Source: Corynebacterium sp. (GTDB taxonomy: Bacteria > Actinomycetota > Actinomycetes > Mycobacteriales > Mycobacteriaceae). Taken from it: a DNA stretch of 37,955 nt. Of this stretch, positions 1-9,700 are shown one piece after another. Each line of letters starts with the position of its first letter. Positions within the stretch are counted from its first letter, which is position 1. Where the stretch lies: assembly GCF_030538285.1 (NCBI RefSeq), contig NZ_JAUNUG010000029.1, forward strand, positions 1-37,955, in the 5' to 3' direction. The position numbers and the translations under genes are program-made. Below the pieces are notes generated by a model, which was given only the letters and a program-made list of their open reading frames with translations, made no database searches and was not told the origin of the DNA.

Positions 1-279
1 AACGCCGACATGATGGCCATGCAGATGGGCATGATGAACAAGATGATGCTGTGGGTCATGCCCGCCACCATCCTGTTCACCGGTTTCCTGTGGCACATCG
101 GCCTGCTGTTCTACATGATGTCCAACAACGTGTGGACCTTCTTCCAGCAGCGCGTCCTTTTCGCCCAGATGGACCGCGAGGAAGAGGCCGAGGAAGAGGC
201 CCGCAAGGCCCTCAAGCGCACCACCGCCCCCGCCCCGGGTGCCCGCGCCGGCGCGAAGAAGAAGCGCAAGAAGAAATAG
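1..279 (+). CDS. yidC: Membrane protein insertase YidC, C-terminal end (5' truncated by window)
   Basis: The reading frame is open from base 1 to the stop at 277-279, so only the last 92 residues are present. They contain a methionine-rich stretch, the final hydrophobic segments (around ATILFTGFLWHIGLLFYMM), and an acidic then very basic tail ending in KKKRKKK. YidC/Oxa1 proteins insert and fold inner-membrane proteins, alone or with SecYEG, and the basic tail typically contacts ribosomes. Position supports the call, because yidC precedes rsmG-parA-parB next to oriC in actinobacteria. The upstream part lies outside the window. The identification rests mainly on context plus the tail. Confidence 0.85.
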   Translation, partial: NADMMAMQMGMMNKMMLWVMPATILFTGFLWHIGLLFYMMSNNVWTFFQQRVLFAQMDREEEAEEEARKALKRTTAPAPGARAGAKKKRKKK

Positions 280-296
280 CTTTTCGACGCCGCCTA

Positions 297-330
297 CAGC
301 CACCGTGAACCTTCCCGTTCACGGTGGCTG
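297..330 (+). terminator. Rho-independent terminator after yidC
   Basis: A perfect 14-bp inverted repeat (arms 297-310 and 317-330, left arm CAGCCACCGTGAAC) encloses a 6-nt loop and is followed by TTATCGTTT. It lies 18 bp after the yidC stop and directly upstream of rsmG. It should end the yidC transcript and separate it from rsmG-parA-parB. Confidence 0.85.
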
Positions 331-331
331 T

Positions 332-337
332 TATCGT
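332..337 (+). promoter_or_regulatory. -10 box (TATCGT) for a leaderless rsmG transcript
   Basis: TATCGT ends 7 nt before the ATG at 345, the distance expected if transcription begins at the A of the start codon. It abuts the terminator hairpin, which would insulate rsmG-parAB from yidC. No clear -35 box is visible. Confidence 0.45.
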
Positions 338-344
338 TTGGGGC

Positions 345-968
345 ATGAGCATCACCCCTGCGCAGGCCCAGGCTGTCTTCGGCGAACGTCTCCCCCTGGC
401 CGAGGCCTATCACGACTCTTTGGCCACCGACGGCTCCACCCGCGGCTTCATCGGACCCCGCGAGGTGGAACGCCTGTGGGAGCGCCACATCCTCAACTGT
501 GCTGTCATCGGCGAGGTGATGGAACACGGCGCACGGGTCGCCGATGTCGGCTCCGGCGCCGGGCTGCCCGGCATTCCGCTGGCCATTGCCCGCCCTGACC
601 TCGACATCACCCTGATCGAACCGCTGCTCAAGCGCTCGGTGTACCTGCAGGAGGTCGTCGATGAGCTGGGTCTGCCTAACGTCACCGTCATTCGGGCCCG
701 CGCCGAGGACTCGCCCCTGCCGGAACCCGTCGACATCGTCACCTCCCGGGCGGTGGCCCCGCTGGGCAAGCTGGCCGGCTGGTCGCTGCCGCTGGTGCGC
801 AAGGGCGGGGAGATGATCGCCATGAAGGGATCCTCCGTGGGTGAGGAACTGGAACGCGACGCCGCGCTGATCAAGAAAGCGGGGGGCGGGCGGGCGTCGA
901 TAAGCACCGTCGGGGATGCGCACCTGGCGGAACCCACGACGATCATCCGTGTCCCCCGCGTGCACTAA
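345..968 (+). CDS. rsmG: 16S rRNA (guanine-N7)-methyltransferase RsmG (GidB)
   Basis: The 207-residue product matches the usual RsmG length. RsmG methylates the N7 position of the conserved guanine in the 530 loop of 16S rRNA (G527 in E. coli) using SAM. The SAM-binding region is visible as VADVGSGAGLPGIPLAI, followed by the acidic LIEP strand end. The Rossmann core continues through VTSRAVAPLGKL. ATG 345 is chosen because an in-frame GTG at 324 lies inside the right arm of the terminator hairpin, and a TATCGT -10 box ends 7 nt before 345. Loss of rsmG gives low-level streptomycin resistance in many bacteria. parA follows after 45 bp. Confidence 0.93.
   Translation: MSITPAQAQAVFGERLPLAEAYHDSLATDGSTRGFIGPREVERLWERHILNCAVIGEVMEHGARVADVGSGAGLPGIPLAIARPDLDITLIEPLLKRSVYLQEVVDELGLPNVTVIRARAEDSPLPEPVDIVTSRAVAPLGKLAGWSLPLVRKGGEMIAMKGSSVGEELERDAALIKKAGGGRASISTVGDAHLAEPTTIIRVPRVH
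894..905 (+). repeat. GCGTCGATAAGC element (in rsmG)
   Basis: An exact copy of the recurrent 12-mer, on the plus strand. It is one of ten exact copies in the window. Confidence 0.85.
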
Positions 969-1013
969 GGTGGGGAAGGCTAGACAGTCATACACATCTG
1001 AGAAAGAGGGGCT

Positions 1014-1892
1014 ATGGTCGAGCAGTTGCCGAAGCCGGATGAGCCGCGCCTGATCACGGTCGCCAACCAGAAAGGTGGCGTCGGCAAAACCACCAGCTCC
1101 GTCAACCTGGCTGCCGGGCTGGCGATGCTCGGGGCGAAGGTTCTGGTCGTCGATCTCGACCCGCAGGGCAACGCCTCCACCGCACTGGGCGCGGAGCACA
1201 CCTCCGGGACGCTGTCCAGCTATGAACTGCTCATCGGCGATGCCACCGCTGAGCAGGCTCTGCAGCCGTCTACCGCGCACGAGAACCTCTACTGCATCCC
1301 CGCCACCATTGACCTGGCCGGCGCGGAAATTGAGCTGGTGTCCTTGGTGCGCCGCGAATACCGCCTCCATGACGCCTTGCGCGGCTCCGGTTTCCTCAGC
1401 GAGAACGGCTTCGATTACGTCATCATTGACTGCCCGCCCTCGCTCGGCCTGCTCACCATCAACGCGATGACCGCCGTCGATGAAATCCTCATCCCCATCC
1501 AGTGCGAGTACTACGCGCTGGAAGGTGTGGGCCAGCTGCTCAACAACATCTCCATGATCCGGCAGCACCTCAACACCAACCTCCACATCTCCGCCATCCT
1601 GCTCACCATGTACGACGCCCGCACCAAGCTCTCCGAGCAGGTCGCCAGCGAGGTGCGCTCTCACTTCGGCGACGTCGTCCTCGGTCATGTCATTCCCCGC
1701 TCCGTGAAGGTCTCGGAAGCACCCGGCTACGGCCAGACAGTGCTCAACTACGACCCGACCTCCCGCGGCGCGGAGGCCTACCTCGATGCGGCCCGCGAGT
1801 TCGCCAGCCGCGGTGACTACCAGCCCGCCGCCTCCACCGGCCCCATCGGCGTCAGCCCCGAAACGGCCCAGCAGCTCGAAGAAGAAAGTTAA
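1014..1892 (+). CDS. parA: Chromosome partitioning ATPase ParA (Soj family)
   Basis: A 292-residue deviant-Walker ATPase. The P-loop KGGVGKTT is at residues 20-27 with the signature first lysine, followed by VVDLDPQGN (Walker A') and [10 protein letters not shown] (Walker B). ParA dimers bind DNA non-specifically with ATP and move ParB-parS origin complexes towards the cell poles. In corynebacteria they work with polar DivIVA. A purine-rich AGAAAGAGGGG precedes the ATG at 1014. parB starts 5 bp after the parA stop, so the two are co-transcribed. Four intact parS sites for the partner ParB lie between 16 and 27 kb in this window. Confidence 0.97.
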   Translation: MVEQLPKPDEPRLITVANQKGGVGKTTSSVNLAAGLAMLGAKVLVVDLDPQGNASTALGAEHTSGTLSSYELLIGDATAEQALQPSTAHENLYCIPATIDLAGAEIELVSLVRREYRLHDALRGSGFLSENGFDYVIIDCPPSLGLLTINAMTAVDEILIPIQCEYYALEGVGQLLNNISMIRQHLNTNLHISAILLTMYDARTKLSEQVASEVRSHFGDVVLGHVIPRSVKVSEAPGYGQTVLNYDPTSRGAEAYLDAAREFASRGDYQPAASTGPIGVSPETAQQLEEES

Positions 1893-1897
1893 GTGCC

Positions 1898-2869
1898 ATG
1901 AACCAGGAGACCCGCAAGGGAGGGCTCGGCCGCGGACTCGCCGCCCTTATCCCCTCCGGACCCACCCCCTCGTCCCCGCGCCTGGGCGACGGTGCCGCCG
2001 ACGTCATCCTCGGCGGCACCAAGGGCGCGAAGAAGGCACAGACCGACAAGCAGGTCAAGGGCGCCCCGAAGCCCGGGCTGGGGGGTGCTACCTACCGTGA
2101 GATCCCCATCGGAGAGATCACGCCCAACCCGCACCAGCCGCGCACCGTCTTCGACGAGGAAGCGCTCAACGAGCTGGTCCACTCCATCCGTGAGTTCGGG
2201 CTCATGCAGCCCATTGTCGTCCGCGCCGTCGACGATGGTTATGAGCTGGTCATGGGTGAGCGCCGCTGGCGGGCCGCCGGACGCGCCGGCCTCAAGCTCA
2301 TCCCCGCGATCATCCGCAGCACTGACGACGGTGACATGCTCCGCGACGCGCTCCTGGAGAACATCCACCGCGTGCAGCTCAACCCGCTGGAAGAAGCGGC
2401 CGCCTACCAGCAGCTTCTCGAGGAATTCAACGTCACCCAATCCGAGCTCGCCGACCGCCTCGGCCGCTCCCGCCCCGTCATCAGCAACACGCTGCGCCTG
2501 CTGGCCCTGCCCGTTCCGGTGCAGCGCCGCGTTGCCGCTGGAGTCTTGTCCGCCGGCCATGCCCGCGCCCTGCTGGGACTCAAAGTCGACGGGATGGAGC
2601 AGCTCGCCGACCGGGTCATCGCGGAAGGCCTGTCAGTGCGCGCCACGGAGGAGGCCGTCACCCTGCTCAACCGTGCCGATGCCCCCGATCGGAAGAAGCC
2701 GGAGCCGGTGGAGCAGCCGGAGATGTTCACCCGCGCCGCCAGCCGTCTCGGAGACACCTGGGACACCAAGGTCACCGTCACCATGGGCCGCGGCAAAGGC
2801 CGGATGGTCGTCGAGTTCGGCGACCGGGAGGACTTCGAACGCATCCTCGGACTGATCGAAGGCCGGTAA
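1898..2869 (+). CDS. parB: Chromosome partitioning protein ParB (Spo0J family, CTP clamp)
   Basis: A 323-residue ParB. The N-terminal basic segment ([13 protein letters not shown]) is the usual ParA-activating peptide. The ParB/Srx domain contains PNPHQPR and the box GERRWRAAG, which bind CTP and allow sliding-clamp formation. A helix-turn-helix follows ([24 protein letters not shown]) that reads parS. The C-terminal dimerisation part ends ILGLIEGR. ParB loads at parS, spreads, recruits SMC/condensin and positions the origin. The gene follows parA by 5 bp and is followed after 3 bp by the GNAT-like gene. Confidence 0.97.
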   Translation: MNQETRKGGLGRGLAALIPSGPTPSSPRLGDGAADVILGGTKGAKKAQTDKQVKGAPKPGLGGATYREIPIGEITPNPHQPRTVFDEEALNELVHSIREFGLMQPIVVRAVDDGYELVMGERRWRAAGRAGLKLIPAIIRSTDDGDMLRDALLENIHRVQLNPLEEAAAYQQLLEEFNVTQSELADRLGRSRPVISNTLRLLALPVPVQRRVAAGVLSAGHARALLGLKVDGMEQLADRVIAEGLSVRATEEAVTLLNRADAPDRKKPEPVEQPEMFTRAASRLGDTWDTKVTVTMGRGKGRMVVEFGDREDFERILGLIEGR

Positions 2870-2872
2870 CCG

Positions 2873-3526
2873 GTGTTCGCGCGTCTGGTCCCCCTCAGCC
2901 AGGAGACGCTGGGCTGTATCCACCCCCAAGCGGCGCGCTCCATCTTCTGGGAACTCGACGCCGACGCCGTGACTCAGGTGGCAGCGTCCGGGGATCCTGC
3001 CTTCGAGAAAGAGGCCTGGCTGACCACCACTCTCCTCGACTACGGTTGCTGCGGCCTTTCCCTGGAGCGCAGCACGGCCCAACGCGCCGTCGCCACCGTG
3101 TTGTGGTGCGCGCGCGACGCCGCCCCCGGTTGCGCGGCGCTGCCCACCGGCCCGGTGTCCGAGGACGCGGAAATCCTCACCTCACTGTTCATCGACCCCG
3201 GTTTCGCCGGGGTGGGCCTGGAGGCCGTGCTTATCGACGCCGCCATCATGCGCCTGGTAGACAACGATGTTCCCGCCGTCGAAGCCTTCGGCTGGCGCCA
3301 GGATTTCTTCTCCCGCGCCGACGTCGACGAGCTCCTCGAGGGGCCCGTCGGGGAGGTGCTGCGCTCCGCCTCCGAGATCGGCCTCATGCCCGTGTCCGTG
3401 TTGGAGTCCGCAGGCTTCCGCGTCGTCGCCGACCACCCGGTGCTCCCGCGCCTGCGCCTCGATCTGCCGCCCCAGCACGGGCTGCTGTCGGTGGCGGCAG
3501 TAGAGGAGCTGCTGGCGCGGGTGTGA
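2873..3526 (+). CDS. GNAT-like acetyltransferase-family protein downstream of parB (Rv3916c-type)
   Basis: A 217-residue protein starting with GTG 3 bp after the parB stop, so it is probably in the parAB operon. The central segment FIDPGFAGVGLEAVLIDAA resembles the acetyl-CoA-binding motif A of GNAT enzymes. The end, ESAGFRVVADHPVLPRLRLDLP, resembles the closing strand of actinobacterial GNAT proteins. A gene in this position is conserved in mycobacteria (Rv3916c) and corynebacteria, but no substrate is known to me. Membership of the GNAT fold is inferred from these short matches, and an inactive homologue is possible. The end is only 5 bp from the convergent cwlM stop. Confidence 0.6.
   Translation: MFARLVPLSQETLGCIHPQAARSIFWELDADAVTQVAASGDPAFEKEAWLTTTLLDYGCCGLSLERSTAQRAVATVLWCARDAAPGCAALPTGPVSEDAEILTSLFIDPGFAGVGLEAVLIDAAIMRLVDNDVPAVEAFGWRQDFFSRADVDELLEGPVGEVLRSASEIGLMPVSVLESAGFRVVADHPVLPRLRLDLPPQHGLLSVAAVEELLARV
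3229..3240 (-). repeat. GCGTCGATAAGC element (in GNAT-like gene)
   Basis: An exact copy on the minus strand. In the gene it is read as LIDA. Confidence 0.85.
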
Positions 3527-3531
3527 GCACG

Positions 3532-4701
3532 CTATTCCTGCTCGGCGCGCAGTAGCTCGGCGAACTTGAAGGTGCCGGTCGGGGTGTCATCCTGGTCGAG
3601 GAGATAGAGGCGCTTGACGGCCACGACCACGGCCTCGGCGATGGAGTCCCGGACGTTCGGGTCAGTCAGCCGGGCGACGTCATCGGGATTGGTGAGGTAG
3701 CCCGCGACAAGCTCGACGGTGGGGGCCTGTGTGAAACGCAGGATCTCCCAGGTACGACCGTGGGTGCCGCAATTCTGGAAATCGGTGCGCGCGCAGATCT
3801 CGCGCTGGATGTAGCCGGAGAGGGTCTCCCCGGTGAGCGAACTGTTACCGGTTTCGGACCCGAAGTAGAAGGTGGCCACACCGTGGGCCTTGTCATTCGG
3901 GTAATGGTCGCACTGCAGGGAGATGACCAGGTCAGCGCCGAAGGCGTTGGCGATCTCTGCCCGGGAGGTGTGGTTCGGGTCATCCATGCGGGGGCGGGAC
4001 ATGATGGTCTCCATCCCGGCGGAGATCATGCGTCCCTTGATGCGGGCGGCCAGGTCCCAGATGATCTCCTCCTCAGAGATCTGCCCATGCAGGCCACGCA
4101 CGGAGATGCCCTTGTTGGCGCCGCCGAGAGCGGGGTCGATGACGACGCGCTTACCCGCCAGCCGGGGGCCGGCCGTGCGGACCTGCTCGCGTTCGCGGAT
4201 GGCGTGGGGGCTGCCACCGGTGATGCGGCGGCCCAGCAGCTTAAGGGCGGCGAGGGTCTCAGGGCCGCAGACCCCGTCGTCCTGCAGGCCGGAGTTGAGC
4301 TGGAAGTTGGCCAACGCCTCGTAGGTGTCGGAGCCGAAGTGACCGTCCACGCGCTGGGAGTAAAATCCCAGCTCCTGGAGCTGTTCCTGCAGCTTGGCCA
4401 CATCATCGCCCACCAGCTCATTGTTCGGCTGGTACGACAGGACACGGGATCCGAGACGGTAGGAGGCGTGCCGCAGCTCGCGCAGGGTCATGTCATCGAT
4501 GACGCCGGAAGGTACGATGCCGCGGGACTGCTGGAAGGCTTTGAGGATGGGGGAGAGTGCTTCGTCGAAAAGCTTGTCTTCCTCGGCGTACTTGTCCGAG
4601 AGATCCCCACCGTAACCGGGCAGGAGCCCGAGCCGGGCGAGCGTGGAGCGGGCCTCCGCCACGCGGGGGCTGCGATCGCCGACGCGGAAAGTCTGGGTCA
4701 C
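3532..4701 (-). CDS. cwlM: CwlM-type pseudo-amidase regulating peptidoglycan precursor synthesis
   Basis: A 389-residue protein with two peptidoglycan-binding repeats (about residues 5-80 and 95-155) and an amidase_3-fold domain (about 184-368). The zinc-site histidines of active amidases are missing. The DPGHGG motif reads DPALGG (189-194), the SxHxN histidine is glutamine in SLQCDH (261-266), and the late catalytic glutamate is gone in PTVELVAGYLTN (327-338). This fits mycobacterial CwlM (Rv3915), a cytoplasmic non-enzymatic protein that activates MurA after PknB phosphorylation. The C-terminal block PTGTFKFAELL (374-384) is also shared and holds candidate phosphothreonines. No signal peptide is visible. 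GGAAGGAG precedes the ATG. Confidence 0.88.
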   Translation of the reverse strand: MTQTFRVGDRSPRVAEARSTLARLGLLPGYGGDLSDKYAEEDKLFDEALSPILKAFQQSRGIVPSGVIDDMTLRELRHASYRLGSRVLSYQPNNELVGDDVAKLQEQLQELGFYSQRVDGHFGSDTYEALANFQLNSGLQDDGVCGPETLAALKLLGRRITGGSPHAIREREQVRTAGPRLAGKRVVIDPALGGANKGISVRGLHGQISEEEIIWDLAARIKGRMISAGMETIMSRPRMDDPNHTSRAEIANAFGADLVISLQCDHYPNDKAHGVATFYFGSETGNSSLTGETLSGYIQREICARTDFQNCGTHGRTWEILRFTQAPTVELVAGYLTNPDDVARLTDPNVRDSIAEAVVVAVKRLYLLDQDDTPTGTFKFAELLRAEQE

Positions 4702-4789
4702 GGCACTCCTTCCAGGGTCAGATGCCTTAGATCTTATCCGAGCCGTCAGGAGTCGGCCGGTGCTGCTGCTAGGTCCCTAACGCTACCAG

Positions 4790-5113
4790 TTACATCAGCG
4801 GTTCCAGCTTCGCCATGATGTGGGAACGCGGGCGGACGCCGATGAACTCGTCGACCTTCTCGCCGTCCTTGAAGAACATCACGGCCGGGATAGACATGAC
4901 CTGGAACATGGCGCCCAGGGTGCGCTCCTCATCGACATTGACCTTGGCGATCGTGACGGAATCGCCCAGCTCCGCGGATAATTCGTCGAGGACGGGGCTG
5001 AGCTTTTTGCAAGGGCCGCACCATTCGGCCCAGAAGTCGACGATGACCGGCTTATCGGCCTCGATGACCACCTCGCGGAAGTTGGACTGGGTGACCTCGA
5101 TGACGTTGCTCAT
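4790..5113 (-). CDS. trxA: Thioredoxin
   Basis: A 107-residue classical thioredoxin with the active site WCGPCK (Cys32/Cys35) and the cis-proline loop at SIPAVMFF. It reduces cytosolic protein disulfides and is recycled by the adjacent thioredoxin reductase. AAGGAG lies 7 nt before the ATG. It follows trxB by 21 bp on the same strand, in a sigM-trxB-trxA order. The mycobacterial counterpart in this position is called trxC. Confidence 0.96.
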   Translation of the reverse strand: MSNVIEVTQSNFREVVIEADKPVIVDFWAEWCGPCKKLSPVLDELSAELGDSVTIAKVNVDEERTLGAMFQVMSIPAVMFFKDGEKVDEFIGVRPRSHIMAKLEPLM

Positions 5114-5134
5114 GTGATTCTCCTTACAGGGGGC

Positions 5135-6055
5135 TTAGAGGGCGGCGAGGTAGTGCTCGGCGTCGATGGCGGCGCGGCAGCCGGAACCGGCGGCGGTGAC
5201 GGCCTGCTGGTAGTGATCATCGACCAGATCGCCGCAGGCGAAGACACCCGGGACAGAGGTCGCGGTGGACGGCTCGGTGACCTGCACGTAGCCGCCCTCC
5301 TTCAGCTGCACCTGGCCGTCGAGGAAACCGGAGCGCGGGTCGTGGCCGATGGCGACGAACATCGCGGCCACCGGCAGCTCAGAAAGCTCACCGGTGATCG
5401 TGTCACGCAGCATGATGCCACCGACCTTGCCCTCGGACTCGATGACGTGGTCGACGGTCTTGGACGTGGCCCACTCGATCTTCTCGTTGGCCTTGGCGCG
5501 CTCCAGCATGATGGCAGACGCCCGGAACTCCTCGCGGCGGTGCACAATTGTGACCTTGTCGGCGAACTTGGTCAGGAACGTGGCCTCCTCCATCGCGGAG
5601 TCACCGCCGCCGATGACGGCAATCTCCTGGCCCTTGAAGAAGAACCCGTCGCAGGTGGCACAGGAGGACACGCCGCGGCCCATGAGCTCATCCTCACCCG
5701 GCACGCCCAGCAGGCGCGGGGCGGCGCCGGTGGCGAGGATGACGGTGCGGGCCTCATGCACCTCGTCGCCGACGTGGATCTTCTTCACCGGCCCCTCGAG
5801 CTCGACCTTGTCCACCAGTTCCATGCGCATGTCAGTGCCGAAACGCTCGGCCTGGCCGCGCATCTGCATCATGAGGTCCGGGCCCATGATGCCGTCCTGG
5901 AAGCCGGGGAAATTCTCCACGTCGGTGGTGTTCATCAGCGAACCGCCGTACTCGTAACCCTCGAACATGAGGGGCTTGAGCTCCGCGCGGGCGGCGTAGA
6001 TGGCGGCGGTGTAGCCGGCGGGGCCGGAGCCGATGATGGCGACGTCGTGAATCAT
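5135..6055 (-). CDS. trxB: Thioredoxin reductase (NADPH)
   Basis: A 306-residue low-molecular-weight flavoprotein that transfers electrons from NADPH through FAD to thioredoxin. The FAD dinucleotide motif [18 protein letters not shown] is at residues 9-26, the redox-active CATC at 132-135, and the NADPH-binding motif [15 protein letters not shown] follows. The end [21 protein letters not shown] is the second FAD-binding motif. AGGAG precedes the ATG. It lies 45 bp after sigM and 21 bp before trxA, and ECF sigma factor SigM is known to control thiol-stress genes, including trx genes, in C. glutamicum. Confidence 0.97.
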   Translation of the reverse strand: MIHDVAIIGSGPAGYTAAIYAARAELKPLMFEGYEYGGSLMNTTDVENFPGFQDGIMGPDLMMQMRGQAERFGTDMRMELVDKVELEGPVKKIHVGDEVHEARTVILATGAAPRLLGVPGEDELMGRGVSSCATCDGFFFKGQEIAVIGGGDSAMEEATFLTKFADKVTIVHRREEFRASAIMLERAKANEKIEWATSKTVDHVIESEGKVGGIMLRDTITGELSELPVAAMFVAIGHDPRSGFLDGQVQLKEGGYVQVTEPSTATSVPGVFACGDLVDDHYQQAVTAAGSGCRAAIDAEHYLAAL

Positions 6056-6100
6056 GAATTCTCCTGCTCGGGGTCAACTAAAGCATCAGTCTAGGTGATC

Positions 6101-6652
6101 TCAACGTCCGATCAGCGTCGAGTATTCCGCACGCAACGCCTCACGCGCCCGGTTGCGGCGCGACTTGATGGTTCCGGGCTTGACGCCCTCCTGTTTCGCG
6201 ACGTGGACAATGCTGTAGCCCTCAATGTCGATCAGCCACAAAGCCTTGCGTTGGTTCGGGTGGAGGCGGGCGAGGGAGTCGTGGAGGTGCCAGATGTCCT
6301 CGGTACGGCCGATCGGGTCGGAGGCGAGGAGCGGGTTGATGTCGTGGGGCAGGGTGTCATCATCCAGCGTGGAGGATTCGACCTGGGGGCGGCGGTTGCG
6401 GAAGTCCCACCCCGAGTTCATGACCAAGCGGTGCAGCCACGTCGACAGGGAGGAGTCGTGGCGCCAGGTGTGCAGGCTGTAACTGGCGCGGAACAGGGCC
6501 TCCTGGAGAATGTCCTGTGCGTCGTCCTCGTTGTGCCCGTAGCGGCGGGCCACCCACAGCAGACGGGTGCGGTGGCGTTCCACGATGGTGGTGAAGGCCT
6601 TGAGATCCCCGTCGATGTAGTCGGCCACCAGTCGGCCATCACTTAACGCCAC
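6101..6652 (-). CDS. sigM: ECF RNA polymerase sigma factor SigM
   Basis: A 183-residue ECF sigma factor. Region 2 contains the core-binding and -10-reading helices (NEDDAQDILQEALFRASYSL). A short linker leads to region 4 with the helix-turn-helix HVAKQEGVKPGTIKSRRNRAREAL. The GTG at 6652 is the first start in frame with good region-2 spacing. Synteny with Rv3911 and corynebacterial sigM supports the name. In mycobacteria an anti-sigma gene follows sigM. Here the next gene is trxB after only 45 bp, so no linked anti-sigma factor is seen. Confidence 0.9.
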   Translation of the reverse strand: MALSDGRLVADYIDGDLKAFTTIVERHRTRLLWVARRYGHNEDDAQDILQEALFRASYSLHTWRHDSSLSTWLHRLVMNSGWDFRNRRPQVESSTLDDDTLPHDINPLLASDPIGRTEDIWHLHDSLARLHPNQRKALWLIDIEGYSIVHVAKQEGVKPGTIKSRRNRAREALRAEYSTLIGR

Positions 6653-6734
6653 GTTGTTTCCCCCCGGAAAAAGTCATGCGGACGTCCCCATTGGACCCCA
6701 TGACCCCCCGCCCCGCCCGGCGAGGGCGCCCACT

Positions 6735-9700
6735 CTAGTGGACGCCGACCACCTGCACCTCCGCGACCTCGCTGAACGCCGGGAACCACAGCAGCACGCC
6801 ACCGGCCGTCATGGGGCGGTCCAGCGTGAGCGTCGTGCGGCCATCGCGCAGCTCACCACCGCCCAGCTGCGGCAGGCCCTCCCGCGTCGGGGCGGACTCG
6901 CCCTCGAGCAACCCGTAGACCTCGACGGATGCTCCTCCACCGGAACGGATGACAATGGTCTGGAGCTCGACGGCGTCGTCAAGTAGCAGCGTGACCCCGC
7001 CCTCACCGGACCACACGGTGGAATCATCACCGTCGGCGATCTCCGGGGCCGAGGCCGTGACATTCTGCACCCGCGGCAGCGGACGCGGGGTGGTCTCCGT
7101 GGCGGAACCCTGGATGGACTCCTGGGTGACGGGGGCGGTATCGCGGTCACCACCGACGACACTGACCAGGTAAGTTGTCAGCGCCGCCACCAGCACCACC
7201 GCACCGATGGACAGCGCGCCGATGAGCGCCACCGAGCCACCGGAGTAGGACTTGTCGCCGAAGCCGGGCTGGGCATCCGGAACCGGCCCCACCTCATCGG
7301 CGACCACGAGCTGCTCGTCCGGCTCGACCTCATCCGGCAGGTCCTCGCGCTCGACGCCGAGTAAAGAGAGCATGGAGCTGACGGAGGAATGATCGCGGTC
7401 GACGGTGGCGTCGGGAAGCACGGCCGGGAACGCCAGCACCGCCACACCCTCGGTGGAGATACGGATGCGGGCGTGGTTGTCCAGGCCCAGCGGCAGGTTC
7501 TGCTCCGCGGATTCGAGCAGCGGCACCAGGGCGGCGGCGACGGCCTGCGGATCCAGATCCCCACCCTCGGCGACGGTGCGCAGCGGCGAACCGGGCACCC
7601 AGTCAGCGACGATGAGACAACCATTGCGGTAGGACAGCACCTGAATGTTGCCCGCCACGCCCGGCACCCCGTCCAAACGGCGCGTACGGCGCGCCACCTC
7701 GGAGGCGGCCCCGGCGGCGGCGGCCGGGCTGGCCGGGGCCAGGGGCGCGTTGCCGGAGGTGTCGACGAAGGTCAGGGCGACCTCCCGGCCGCTGCCGCGT
7801 TCCTTGGCGTGCCAGAAGCGGGCGCCGGGCACGGAACCGTGGTCGGCCAGCAGACGGAAACGGCCGTCGGAAACCGGGGCGCCCGGCACCAGGCGCGGGC
7901 CGCGGACGATGCCGGCGGACATCGGCGCCGGCGGCAGAGAGGCGGCGAAGGGGTCGAGGGCGCTGAGCTGTGCGGAGACCTCCTGCGGATCGCTACGGCC
8001 GACCTCGATGGCCTTATCGGCGTCGGGTCGCACGAAGCGCGACAGGCCCGGGATGCGGGCGAAGGCCCGGCCCAGGTTCTGCACCTCGGGCAACCCTGAG
8101 AAACTCAGCGCAATGCCGGTGACGATGAGGAAGACCACGCCCTCAATGGCCAGGGTGATCAGCACACCGAAGGATCCCAACCCACTCAGCGAAGGCAGGA
8201 GCCAGTCAACGAACACCGCCGCCGCGACACCCGCCATAGACGCCGCGAAAGCCCACGCCGTGGTGTGGATCTGGGAACGGGTGCCCAGGTGGCCGAGCTT
8301 GCGGCGCAGCAGCAACGCACCGATCACCGCGCCGGCGACGAAGCCGAAACCATTGGCCGCACCGAGCAGCACGACCACGCGCGAAGGGGACGTCGCCACC
8401 ATCGGGGCCAGCAGGGAGAGCACGATCTTCGTCGCGGTGATGCCGACGATGATGTAGGTGGGGGTCCAGGCTTCCTCGCGCGCGTAAAATACGCGCAGGT
8501 GCAACAGCACCAGTGCGTAGGGCAGCAGCGTGAATGCGGAGAACGACAACGTCAGGCCCAGCAGCGCGCCGGACTCGGTGTCGAAGTTGCGGTAGGCGAA
8601 CAGGGCCACGCCGATGTCGGGGCCGAACACGGTGAAGAACACCACGATCGGGATGAGCGCGATGAACGTCAGCTTCGTCGCCAGATTGAGGTCGCCCACC
8701 ACGGCGCGGTCATCGCCGTCGGCAGCGTTGCGCGACAGGCGCGGCATGATCGCGGTGAGCAGGGTGACGCCGATGATGCCGTAAGGCACCTGCAGCAGCA
8801 GCCAGTGCTGCTGGTAGATGAGCGGGGCGGCGGCGTCGTGAAGCGAGGCGATCTGGGTGGTGACGGCGTAGCCGACCTGCGAGACCGCCACGTAGGCGAT
8901 GATGGCCAGGGCCATGCCGCCGAACTGCTTGAGGCGGGCGTCGATGCCCCACAGCGGGCGCAGGTCGACGCCCGCCTTGCGCAGGTAGGGCACCATGATC
9001 GCGGCCTGCACCACGACACCGAGGGTGGTGCCCAGGCCCAGCAGCAGCACGTGCGGGTCGTTCACCGGCGAGGGGTCGGTCTCCCCCAGGTCCTCCGGCA
9101 GCAGCGTATACAGCAGCAGCACCGCGATGGAGACGACGTTGTTGGCCACCGGCGCCCACGCGCCCGGTTTGAAGATGCCGCGCGTGTTCAACACCGCCAT
9201 GAACAGCGCGAAGATGCCGTAGAAGAAGATCTGCGGTAGCAGCAGATAAGCAAAGGACGAGGACTGGACGATATTGACTTCGCCGTCGGCGCTGAGCAGC
9301 AGCCTGGTCAGCAGCGGCGCGGCGATGACAGACAGCACCGTCACCACGATGAGCAGCGACGCCGAGAGCGTGAACAGGCGCCGGAAGAAGGCCGTGCCGC
9401 GGTCGGTGTCCTCCTTCTCCGCGCGCACCAGCACCGGCACCACCAGGGAGGTGAGCACCGCGCCGAGCACGATCTCAGTGATCAGGTTGGGCAGCGTGTT
9501 CGCCGTGTTGAACGCCGAACCCACCGCGCCACCGAGGGTGACCACGATGAGCAGGTTGCGGACAAACCCGGTGATACGCGAGAACAGCGTGGCAATGGCC
9601 ATGGAGCCACCCGCCCGCACGACATCCGCATCGGAGGCGACCCCGTTGTCGACCGGCTCCGGGGCACGCAGCCGGGAGCGGTCCTCCACGGGGGCGGGCG

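Noticed and set aside
324-344. GTG 324 as the start of rsmG
   Set aside because: It lies inside the right arm of the terminator hairpin and upstream of the -10 box. ATG 345 fits better.
294-1688. Long open frame on the minus strand opposite rsmG and parA
   Set aside because: Shadow of high-GC codon usage. The plus-strand products are clear RsmG and ParA and the antisense translation has no recognisable domain.
6641-6663. GGGGAAAC next to the sigM start as a possible ECF -35 element
   Set aside because: The matching -10 and transcription start would fall inside the sigM coding sequence, and no upstream alternative start codon supports it.
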